Assembly (NCBI GenBank): GCA_014860725.1
Contig: JACZJD010000700.1
Location: 1-6,041 of the forward strand
DNA length: 6,041 nt
Direction of reading: 5' to 3'
From: Aquamicrobium sp.
GTDB taxonomy: Bacteria; Pseudomonadota; Alphaproteobacteria; Rhizobiales; Rhizobiaceae
This document shows positions 1-5,286 of the stretch, piece after piece. Position numbers and translations under genes: made by a program. Below the pieces are notes generated by a model, which saw only the letters and a list, made by a program, of their open reading frames with translations, made no database searches and was not told the origin of the DNA. Each line of letters begins with the position of its first letter. Position 1 is the first letter of the stretch.

Positions 1-1025
1 TCGACGATGCCGCCCCACGAGCGCAGCATCTTCATGCGCGTGAACACCGGGAACATCTCGCAGATGGCGTCGAGCGTGTGCTCGAGGATGTGCAGGCCGC
101 CGGTCTGCGAATAGGACGTATACTGGTCCGTGCCCGCGCCGATGACGAGCTCGCCCTTGTCCGACTGCGAGATGTAGGCATGGACCGTATTCGACATCAC
201 CACGCACGGCACCACCGGCTTGACCGGCTCGGAGACCAGCGCCTGCAAGGGATAGCTTTCGAGCGGCATGCGCACGTCCGCCATCTGCATGACGACCGAG
301 GAATGGCCGGCCGCGACGACGCCGATCTTCTTCGCGCCGATGAAGCCCTTCGTGGTCTCGACCCCGAGCACGTGGCCCTCGCGGGCGCGGCGGATGCCCG
401 TGACCTCGCAGTTCTGGATGATGTCCACCCCGCGGTCGGCGGCCCCGCGCGCATAGCCCCAGGCGACGGCGTCGTGTCTTGCCGTGCCGCCGCGCCGCTG
501 CAATGCGGCGCCCATCACCGGATAGCGCGCACCCTTCGCGATGTTGAGCGGCGGGCAGAACGCCTTCGCCTCCTCGGGCGTCAGCCATTCGTTGTCGACG
601 CCGTTCAGCCGGTTGGCGTGGACGTGGCGCTTCAGCACCTGGACGTCGTGGACGTTGTGGGCGAGCATCATCACGCCGCGCGCCGAATACATGACGTTGT
701 AGTTCAGCTCCTGCGACAGTCCTTCCCACAGCTTCACCGCGTGGTCGTAGATCGCCGCCGATTCGTCGTAGAGATAGTTCGAGCGGATGATGGTGGTGTT
801 GCGGCCCGTATTGCCGCCGCCGAGCCATCCCTTCTCCACCACCGCGACATCGGTGATGCCGTGCTCCTTCGCGAGATAGTAGGCGGTGGCGAGGCCGTGG
901 CCGCCGGCGCCGACGATCACCACCTCGTATTCCTTCTTCGGCTGCGGAGAGGGCCATTGCGGCTCCCAGCCCTTGTGGCCGCGAAGCGCCTCGCGGGCGA
1001 TGGCGAAGGCGGAATACTTGCGCAT
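1..1025 (-). CDS. soxB: Sarcosine oxidase subunit beta, SoxB (C-terminus cut by window edge)
   Basis: This is the beta subunit of heterotetrameric sarcosine oxidase, a cytoplasmic flavoenzyme that demethylates sarcosine to glycine and passes the one-carbon unit to tetrahydrofolate, with H2O2 as co-product. It is not the sulfur-oxidation SoxB. About 341 residues are visible; the family is a little over 400, so roughly the last 75 lie beyond position 1. Visible features: the family N-terminus MRKYSAFAIAREALRGHKGW; a Rossmann dinucleotide-binding loop VIVGAGGHG at residues 36-44 for FAD; GWLGGGNTGRNTTIIRSNYL at 66-85; and RGGTARHDAVAW at 178-189, where the family's covalently bound FMN histidine is expected (H184 here, by recall of the family). 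The start at 1025 is preferred over an in-frame ATG at 1088 because it matches the family N-terminus and has GGAG nine bases upstream. Normal partners (soxD, soxA, soxG) would lie to the left, outside the window. Confidence 0.96.
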   Translation of the reverse strand, partial: MRKYSAFAIAREALRGHKGWEPQWPSPQPKKEYEVVIVGAGGHGLATAYYLAKEHGITDVAVVEKGWLGGGNTGRNTTIIRSNYLYDESAAIYDHAVKLWEGLSQELNYNVMYSARGVMMLAHNVHDVQVLKRHVHANRLNGVDNEWLTPEEAKAFCPPLNIAKGARYPVMGAALQRRGGTARHDAVAWGYARGAADRGVDIIQNCEVTGIRRAREGHVLGVETTKGFIGAKKIGVVAAGHSSVVMQMADVRMPLESYPLQALVSEPVKPVVPCVVMSNTVHAYISQSDKGELVIGAGTDQYTSYSQTGGLHILEHTLDAICEMFPVFTRMKMLRSWGGIV

Positions 1026-1161
1026 GCGCTGCTGCTCCGGCTGCTCGACGTGCGGTCCCGGTCGCCGGGCGCGCGGCCCCGCAACCATGGCGACGGTGTA
1101 CCACTAGCCAAAAGCCGCCGCCACCTCCTGCGCTGTTTGCGACGGCGATTGCCGCTTTGCA

Positions 1162-1176
1162 CGCCGGACACCGGCG
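1162..1176. promoter_or_regulatory. Perfect 6-bp inverted repeat in the divergent soxB/caspase intergenic region
   Basis: CGCCGG, three bases (ACA), then CCGGCG form a perfect dyad about midway between the divergent starts at 1025 and 1273. It could be a protein-binding site or a short hairpin in the soxB leader. GC-rich short palindromes also arise by chance in such DNA, so a role is only possible. Confidence 0.25.
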
Positions 1177-1192
1177 GGCGATGTGAGACGAC

Positions 1193-1222
1193 TTGTCACA
1201 GGCGACAAAGCTTTGCCACTAT
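1193..1222 (+). promoter_or_regulatory. Candidate sigma-70-type promoter of the caspase-like gene, with overlapping dyad
   Basis: TTGTCA at 1193-1198 matches TTGACA at five of six bases. It is followed after 18 bases by CACTAT at 1217-1222, a weak -10 element. Transcription would begin near 1229, giving a leader of about 44 bases before the ATG at 1273. The -35 element sits in an inverted repeat, TTGTC (1193-1197), six bases, GACAA (1204-1208), which could be an operator. No other candidate in the 247-base gap looked better. No convincing promoter was found for soxB on the opposite strand. Confidence 0.4.
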
Positions 1223-1272
1223 CCGTGCGAAGGATGATGCCGGTCGGGACAGTCGGGCTAGGGGTCGAAGCG

Positions 1273-3594
1273 ATGCGACATGCTGTGGCAAGATGGGCAG
1301 CCGTGCTGTTCGTCATGCAGTTTCTTTCCGCCGGAGCCGCGCATGCCGGCGTGTCTCCCCTGAACGGTGCCGAGGCCGCGGCAAGCAGGGCCGCCCGCAT
1401 CGTCGAGGAGCTGGAGTTCTTCAACGCCCGCCTCGCCGCCGTCGCCGAAGGGACGCTGCGGCCGCTGTTTCACGGCCGCAGCATGCCGCTTCCGGCCGAG
1501 TCCTGCGCCATCGGCCACACGCCGCGCATCTTCGGCCTGCTGATCGGCGCAAGCGACCCCGGCCCCCGCACCATGCGGCTCGCCGGCCCCGACAACGACG
1601 TGCGTCTCCTGGCCTCCACCCTCGAAACGCTCGGCGCGGCGAAGGAGGACATCTTCCCGCTCGTCGGCGACGAAGCCGGCCGCGAGGCGATCGTCGAGGC
1701 GGCATGGACCATCCTTTCGCGCCTCGAATGCAACGACAAGGTCTTCGTCCACTACGGCGGAACGGCGCTGGTCTCGAAGACGATCGCCCGGGATATGATC
1801 GGCGACGGTCGGGACAGCCCGCGCGAAAGGTCGCTCGACGAGGTGCTTTCGTCGGCGCGCGAAATGCTGGGCGGCAGAGCCGAGGCGGACCTGAGCGCGC
1901 TTCGCAGCCTGACCGACGCGACGCAATGGTATCTCGACTCCGGCATCACCCTGTTTCTCAACGGGTCCGGCGAGATCGTCGACGGCAAGCCGCAGGCCTT
2001 CGAGGTGCTGACCGGCGACGACGTCGCCGAGCTGGTGACGCTGTTCAGGAATCACCGCGCCGACGTCACGCTCGTGCTCGACACCTGCTACGCGTCCACG
2101 GCCGACGTGCTCGGCCGGCACATCGCCGTCTCCGACGCGTTCTGGAGCGTCGACGTCGGAACCGGGAACGTGCCTGGCACCGCCCCGGACGAGATCGACC
2201 TGAAGCGCTCGCGCCTGAGCCGCGACGCCGGCGAGCTTGCCGTCTTCTACTCCTCAATCGACGAGAATCCCTCGATCGAAGCCTCGTTCGACGTCGGCGG
2301 CGAGAAGGTCAAGTACGGCCTCTTCACCTTCCGCGTCGCCCAGGCGCTGCTGGAAAACCGCGAGGCGACGGTTCGCGACATCAGCGCCGGCCTCAACCGG
2401 ATCGCCGCGGCCGATGCAGAGAGGCGGTGGCGCCAGGCGCACCGGATCGAGGCGACGAATGCCGACATGCGCGTCTTCGCCGGCTCAGCCGACGGCGCGC
2501 AGCGGACGGACACGATCCGCATCATCAGCCCCTCCGACACGCGCGGGGCCCGCGTGGTCGAGGTTCCGCAGCTGGAGATCGTCGGCGTCGTCGACTGGCA
2601 CGCCCCGGCGCGCGCGGTGCTGGTCGAGGGCCAGCCGGCAGCGCTTTCCCGCGACGGCCGCTTCTCGGCCAAGATCAATCTGCGCGCCGGCGTCAACACG
2701 ATCAGCGTGACCGGGCTGACCGCCGACAACGAGATCCACCTGATGCCGCCGCTCGAGCTCGTCTACGACGGCGACCTCAAGAAGTTCGAGAACGAAGGCC
2801 GGCGCTTCGCGCTCATCATCGCCAACAGGACCTACCTGCCGGAGACCGGCTTCTCCTCGCTGCAGACGCCGGTGGCCGACGCCGAGGCGCTGCGATCCGT
2901 CCTCGCCGCCCGCTACGGCTTCGAGACCGAGCTGCGCTTCTCGCAGGGGGAGGGCTTCCCGCTGTTCCTGGTGGACGCCACCAAGGACCGCATCGAGGAC
3001 GCGCTCTACACGCTCGGCCAGGTCGCGGGCGAGAACGACACCGTGCTGATCTACTATGCCGGCCACGGCGTCTACGACGAGCGGACGCTGAACGCCGCCT
3101 GGGTGCCCGTGGACGCCACGCGTCCCTACAATTACCTGTCCGGCGCGACCATCACCGAGCATGTCCAGCGCCTGCGCGCCCGCAAGGTGATCCTGATCTC
3201 CGATTCGTGCTATTCGGGCGCGCTGCGTAGCGGCGGCGAGGCCGCGGCCGCGCTGGCGCAGGTGACGGCGGAGGACCGCAACCGGACGCTGGCGCGCATG
3301 GCGCAGATGAAGTCGCGCGTCCTCATCACCTCCGGCGGCACGGAGCCGGTGCTCGACCTCGGCGGCGGCGGGCATTCGGTGTTCGCCCGCGCGCTGCTGA
3401 CCGGGCTGGAGAAGATCGACCGCGACATCTTCTCCGCCGAGGAGCTGTTCCACGAATATATCCGTCCCATGGTCGCGGGCCGCGCCGACCAGATGCCTCA
3501 GATGCGTCCCATGGACCGCACGGAGCACGAGCCGGGCGGCGACGTCGTCTTCGTGCGCGCCGCGCCGGCGGGCGGCGCAACCGCGCTGCAGTAG
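1273..3594 (+). CDS. Exported protein with tandem caspase-like domains (inactive first, intact second)
   Basis: A 773-residue caspase-family (peptidase C14, metacaspase-like) protein, predicted to be exported. The start at 1273 is chosen over 1183 because it opens directly on a Sec signal peptide (MRHAVARWAAVLF..., AHA cleavage near residue 25) and has AGGGG eight bases upstream. Domain 1 (about 85-415) begins with LLIGASDPG and keeps the Cys motif LDTCYAS (C272). Its His motif reads VHYGGTAL, with T164 where GHG has His, and 107 residues separate the two sites. A p10-like YGLFT follows at 348. An Ig-like beta module lies at about 430-495. Domain 2 (about 510-773) has the intact dyad YYAGHG (H598) and SDSCYSG (C646), then VLITSGGTEPVLD and HSVFARALLTGLE. 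Caspase-like peptidases cleave after Arg/Lys or Asp, but the substrate here is unknown. Domain 1 may be a regulatory or binding pseudoenzyme. The family is certain; the biological role is not. Confidence 0.9.
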   Translation: MRHAVARWAAVLFVMQFLSAGAAHAGVSPLNGAEAAASRAARIVEELEFFNARLAAVAEGTLRPLFHGRSMPLPAESCAIGHTPRIFGLLIGASDPGPRTMRLAGPDNDVRLLASTLETLGAAKEDIFPLVGDEAGREAIVEAAWTILSRLECNDKVFVHYGGTALVSKTIARDMIGDGRDSPRERSLDEVLSSAREMLGGRAEADLSALRSLTDATQWYLDSGITLFLNGSGEIVDGKPQAFEVLTGDDVAELVTLFRNHRADVTLVLDTCYASTADVLGRHIAVSDAFWSVDVGTGNVPGTAPDEIDLKRSRLSRDAGELAVFYSSIDENPSIEASFDVGGEKVKYGLFTFRVAQALLENREATVRDISAGLNRIAAADAERRWRQAHRIEATNADMRVFAGSADGAQRTDTIRIISPSDTRGARVVEVPQLEIVGVVDWHAPARAVLVEGQPAALSRDGRFSAKINLRAGVNTISVTGLTADNEIHLMPPLELVYDGDLKKFENEGRRFALIIANRTYLPETGFSSLQTPVADAEALRSVLAARYGFETELRFSQGEGFPLFLVDATKDRIEDALYTLGQVAGENDTVLIYYAGHGVYDERTLNAAWVPVDATRPYNYLSGATITEHVQRLRARKVILISDSCYSGALRSGGEAAAALAQVTAEDRNRTLARMAQMKSRVLITSGGTEPVLDLGGGGHSVFARALLTGLEKIDRDIFSAEELFHEYIRPMVAGRADQMPQMRPMDRTEHEPGGDVVFVRAAPAGGATALQ

Positions 3595-3605
3595 CAAACG
3601 CACTC

Positions 3606-3633
3606 TCGACAAGCGCGGCGCGTTCTGCTAATA
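3606..3633 (+). promoter_or_regulatory. Candidate promoter of rpsU
   Basis: TCGACA at 3606-3611 matches TTGACA at five of six bases. CTAATA at 3628-3633 (or GCTAAT one base earlier) is a plausible -10, with a spacer of 15-16 bases, slightly short. Transcription would start near 3640, just before the paired hairpins in the leader. An own promoter fits the gene context: the upstream gene ends at 3594 and rpsU has its own terminator. No intrinsic terminator was seen after the caspase-like gene, so read-through is possible. Confidence 0.4.
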
Positions 3634-3644
3634 GCCGGCCCAAT

Positions 3645-3684
3645 TCGCGGTGAAGGGCCGCGAGGACGCATGCCTATTGCGTCC
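3645..3684 (+). promoter_or_regulatory. Two abutting stem-loops in the rpsU leader
   Basis: Hairpin 1 pairs TCGCGG (3645-3650) with CCGCGA (3658-3663) around the loop TGAAGGG. Hairpin 2 pairs GGACGCA (3664-3670) with TGCGTCC (3678-3684) around the loop TGCCTAT. Both stems are perfect, both loops are seven bases, and there is no base between them, so they could stack coaxially. They end 33 bases before the GTG start, leaving the ribosome binding site free. There is no T-run after either, so a terminator is unlikely. A role in S21 autoregulation or mRNA stability is a guess. Confidence 0.4.
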
Positions 3685-3717
3685 GGATTATCGAGCCAAA
3701 CGAAGACAGGAACGCAC

Positions 3718-3951
3718 GTGCAGGTACTCGTCCGCGACAATAACGTCGACCAGGCGCTTCGCGCCCTCAAGAAGAAGATGCAGCGCGAAGGCATTTTCCG
3801 CGAGATGAAGATGCGCGGACATTACGAGAAGCCCTCCGAGAAGCGTGCGCGCGAGAAGGCCGAGGCCGTGCGCCGCGCCCGCAAGCTCGCCCGCAAGCGC
3901 GCCCAGCGCGAGGGCCTGATCGCTGGCGGCCGCTCCGCCCCTGCGCGCTGA
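3718..3951 (+). CDS. rpsU: 30S ribosomal protein S21
   Basis: S21 is a small, basic protein of the 30S subunit that binds near the 3' end of 16S rRNA and helps initiation on natural mRNAs. The 77-residue product starts [20 protein letters not shown] and continues with the family core [20 protein letters not shown] and a long Arg/Lys/Ala-rich helix (residues about 40-70), as in other alphaproteobacteria. The GTG at 3718 is taken as the start because the family begins at MQVLVRDN, and AGGA at 3708-3711 lies six bases upstream. An in-frame ATG at 3670 would add 16 unrelated residues and lies inside a leader hairpin with no Shine-Dalgarno. The gene appears monocistronic, with a strong terminator 40 bases downstream; it is not in the rpsU-dnaG-rpoD arrangement of enterobacteria. 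Confidence 0.97.
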   Translation: MQVLVRDNNVDQALRALKKKMQREGIFREMKMRGHYEKPSEKRAREKAEAVRRARKLARKRAQREGLIAGGRSAPAR

Positions 3952-3991
3952 ACCGCGCCAAGTTTTCGTCTTTTTCCGGCGATACCCGACG

Positions 3992-4028
3992 AAGGTGGGG
4001 CGATGAAAATCGCACCGCCTTTTTCTTT
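3992..4028 (+). terminator. Rho-independent terminator of rpsU
   Basis: GGTGGGGCGAT (3994-4004) pairs with ATCGCACCGCC (4009-4019) over 11 positions, with one G-A mismatch and one T-G wobble, around a GAAA tetraloop. It is followed by TTTTTCTTT at 4020-4028. Two A residues before the stem can extend it into the T-run. It lies 40 bases after the rpsU stop and 85 bases before the next gene, so the TPR gene probably needs its own promoter; none could be picked out in 4029-4098. Confidence 0.88.
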
Positions 4029-4099
4029 GCCGATTCGCTGCCCGGCCATCCGGTGCGGATCACGAATGACACAAACGGCGTTTCGGCCAGACGCGGACA

Positions 4100-4109
4100 G
4101 GGGAACCCC
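4100..4109 (+). promoter_or_regulatory. Ribosome binding site of the TPR lipoprotein gene inside a perfect palindrome
   Basis: The Shine-Dalgarno AGGGGA (4099-4104) overlaps GGGGAACCCC (4100-4109), a perfect 10-base palindrome ending three bases before the ATG at 4113. In RNA it could close as GGG-GAAC-CCC and hide the ribosome binding site. The site decides the start chosen for this gene. Whether the hairpin forms is not known. Confidence 0.4.
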
Positions 4110-4112
4110 GCA

Positions 4113-4958
4113 ATGAATCGCAACGCAGTCGAGGTGAAGGGCAGGACGGTCGTCGCCGCCTGCATGGTGCTGGCGGCTCTGGCGCTCGCCGGCTGCCAGA
4201 CGGCGAGCGGCCCGCTCGGCGAGGTTGCCGGCATCGACGCCGCACAGGGATCGAGCGAGAACATCGCCTCGCTTTCCGCCGTCATCCAGCGCAACCCCAA
4301 CGACCCCGAGGCCTACAACGTGCGCGGCACGGCGCTGGGGCGCGGCGGCCGCTATCAGGAGGCGATCAAGGACTTCGATACGGCGATCGGCATCAACCCC
4401 AATTTCTATCAGGCCTATGCCAACCGCGCCCTCATCCACCGCATGACCGGCAACCAGCAGGCCGCGCTGCAGGACTACAGCCGCGCCCTCCAGATCAACC
4501 CGTCCTACGACGTCGCCTATATCGGCCGCGGCAACCTCTACCGGCTCGCCGGCCGCGGCGACGACGCTTTCCGCGACTTCGAGCGGGCGATCCAGCTCGA
4601 CACCACCGACCCGCGCGCCTACCACAATCGCGGCCTGCTCTATCAGGCGCGGGGGCAGCACGACTTCGCCATCGAGGATTTCGCCACCGCCATCTCGCTC
4701 GCGCCCAACGCCGCCGAGCCCTACAACGGCCGTGGCCTGTCCTACCTCGCCCGCAACGACGAGGAGAACGCGCTCGCCGATTTCAGCACCGCGATCAAAC
4801 TCGACAAGAGCAACGCCGAGGCCTGGGCCTATCAGGGCCTGATCCTCGAGCGGCGCGGCGACAAGGCGCGCGCGGCGCGCTCCTACGGCGAAGCCGCACG
4901 CCTCGACCCCAACCTCAAGGCGGCCAAGGACGGCCTGTCGCGCACCCGCGGCGTGTAG
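4113..4958 (+). CDS. TPR-repeat lipoprotein
   Basis: A 281-residue lipoprotein built almost wholly of tetratricopeptide repeats, which form a helical scaffold for protein binding. The start at 4113 is preferred over an in-frame ATG at 4053 because it opens directly on a lipoprotein signal peptide (MNRNAVEVKGR, hydrophobic core, lipobox LAGC with lipidated C28) and has AGGGGA eight bases upstream. Residue +2 is Gln, not Asp, which favours outer-membrane sorting. After a linker to about residue 64 there are six TPRs of exactly 34 residues with no gap (65-98, 99-132, 133-166, 167-200, 201-234, 235-268). Each carries Tyr or Trp, Gly, Ala and Pro at the usual places, as in AYNVRG...AIKDFDTAIGINP. 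A 13-residue tail follows. It resembles NlpI-type lipoproteins in design, but orthology is not claimed. The binding partner is unknown; the exported caspase-like protein upstream is one possibility. Confidence 0.92.
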   Translation: MNRNAVEVKGRTVVAACMVLAALALAGCQTASGPLGEVAGIDAAQGSSENIASLSAVIQRNPNDPEAYNVRGTALGRGGRYQEAIKDFDTAIGINPNFYQAYANRALIHRMTGNQQAALQDYSRALQINPSYDVAYIGRGNLYRLAGRGDDAFRDFERAIQLDTTDPRAYHNRGLLYQARGQHDFAIEDFATAISLAPNAAEPYNGRGLSYLARNDEENALADFSTAIKLDKSNAEAWAYQGLILERRGDKARAARSYGEAARLDPNLKAAKDGLSRTRGV

Positions 4959-4990
4959 GCCGCCCTTGCGGTCCTTGCACGATTGCGGAC

Positions 4991-5013
4991 GGAAAGCCGC
5001 TTCGCGCTTTTCC
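4991..5013 (+). terminator. Hairpin downstream of the TPR gene, weak terminator candidate
   Basis: GGAAAGCCGC (4991-5000) pairs with GCGCTTTTCC (5004-5013) around the loop TTC, with one G-T wobble and one C-C mismatch. It begins 32 bases after the stop at 4958. The T-run lies inside the 3' arm rather than after it, so it is not a classic intrinsic terminator. It may mark the transcript end or stabilise the 3' end. Confidence 0.35.
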
Positions 5014-5035
5014 TTCGGCCTGGTCCGGCATCGAT

Positions 5036-5213
5036 GCCGTCATCCCGGCCAAGGCCGCGCAGCGGCCGCCGAGCCGGGACCCATTGATGCGAGCATCGTC
5101 GAGCGCGGCCCGGTTCTCATCCCGGCGCATGGCAAGGCTGCCGCGCGAACCCGTCACCCCGCCGCGCCGCTCAATGGGTCCCGGCTCTCGCTCCGCTCGG
5201 CCGGGATGACGGC
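5036..5213. repeat. 178-bp imperfect palindromic intergenic element (paired REP-like units)
   Basis: Outer arms of 15 bp are perfect: GCCGTCATCCCGGCC (5036-5050) and its reverse complement (5199-5213). Inner arms of 17 bp are also perfect: GAGCCGGGACCCATTGA (5071-5087) and its reverse complement (5171-5187). The spacers between outer and inner arms differ (20 and 11 bases). Each half can also fold alone, because TCCCGGC pairs with GCCGGGA within it; the left half holds a further GGCCGC-GCA-GCGGCC hairpin. So the element could form two small hairpins or one long cruciform. The central 83 bases carry another copy of TCATCCCGGC at 5117-5126. It lies between convergent genes and has no credible ORF. 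By recall, such CATCCCGG/CCGGGATG palindromes are dispersed in rhizobial genomes, but the family is not named here. Confidence 0.75.
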
Positions 5214-5222
5214 GGCGGCGAT

Positions 5223-5266
5223 GGATTGACCTGAGTTTTTCTCCCGCTCCCGCTTCAGGGCAATCC
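5223..5266 (-). other. Stem-loop after the permease gene, possible transcript-end structure
   Basis: GGATTGACCTGA (5223-5234) and TCAGGGCAATCC (5255-5266) pair at 11 of 12 positions, with one A-G mismatch, extended by a G-T wobble. The loop of 18 bases contains TTTTT and the repeated CTCCCGCTCCCGC. It begins 20 bases beyond the minus-strand stop at 5287. There is no T-run on the exit side of the minus strand, so it is more likely a 3'-end stabiliser or part of a Rho-dependent end than an intrinsic terminator. Confidence 0.4.
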
Positions 5267-5286
5267 GCGCTGCAGAAGGCCGCCGC

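Noticed and set aside
1026..1088. An in-frame upstream ATG of soxB at 1088.
   Set aside because: The added 21 residues are Arg/Pro/Gln-rich and not part of the family N-terminus, and there is no Shine-Dalgarno before it.
1183..1272. An in-frame upstream start of the caspase-like gene at 1183.
   Set aside because: It would bury the signal peptide 30 residues inside the protein and would start upstream of the candidate promoter; the ATG at 1273 has a good ribosome binding site.
78..3230. A 1050-codon open frame on the plus strand.
   Set aside because: It runs antisense to soxB and then through the caspase-like gene in the wrong frame. The product is an Arg/Ala/His-rich low-complexity chain with no recognisable domain; lack of stops is an effect of high GC.
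2485..3612. A 375-codon open frame on the minus strand opposite the caspase-like gene, and a similar 287-codon one at 1258-2121.
   Set aside because: Both mirror the real gene's codon bias, have no family resemblance, and the plus-strand gene has clear catalytic motifs, signal peptide and ribosome binding site.
3595..3640. A possible terminator after the caspase-like gene (AACGC at 3597-3601 with GCGTT at 3620-3624).
   Set aside because: Only five pairs with an 18-base loop and no T-run; it also overlaps the rpsU promoter candidate.
3822..4661. A 279-codon minus-strand open frame across rpsU and the TPR gene.
   Set aside because: It would cross rpsU, its terminator and the six TPRs in antisense; its product has no known motif.
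4966..5229. Small open frames on both strands in the gap after the TPR gene (87 codons plus, 80 codons minus).
   Set aside because: They are made mostly of the palindromic repeat, lack ribosome binding sites and resemble no protein family.
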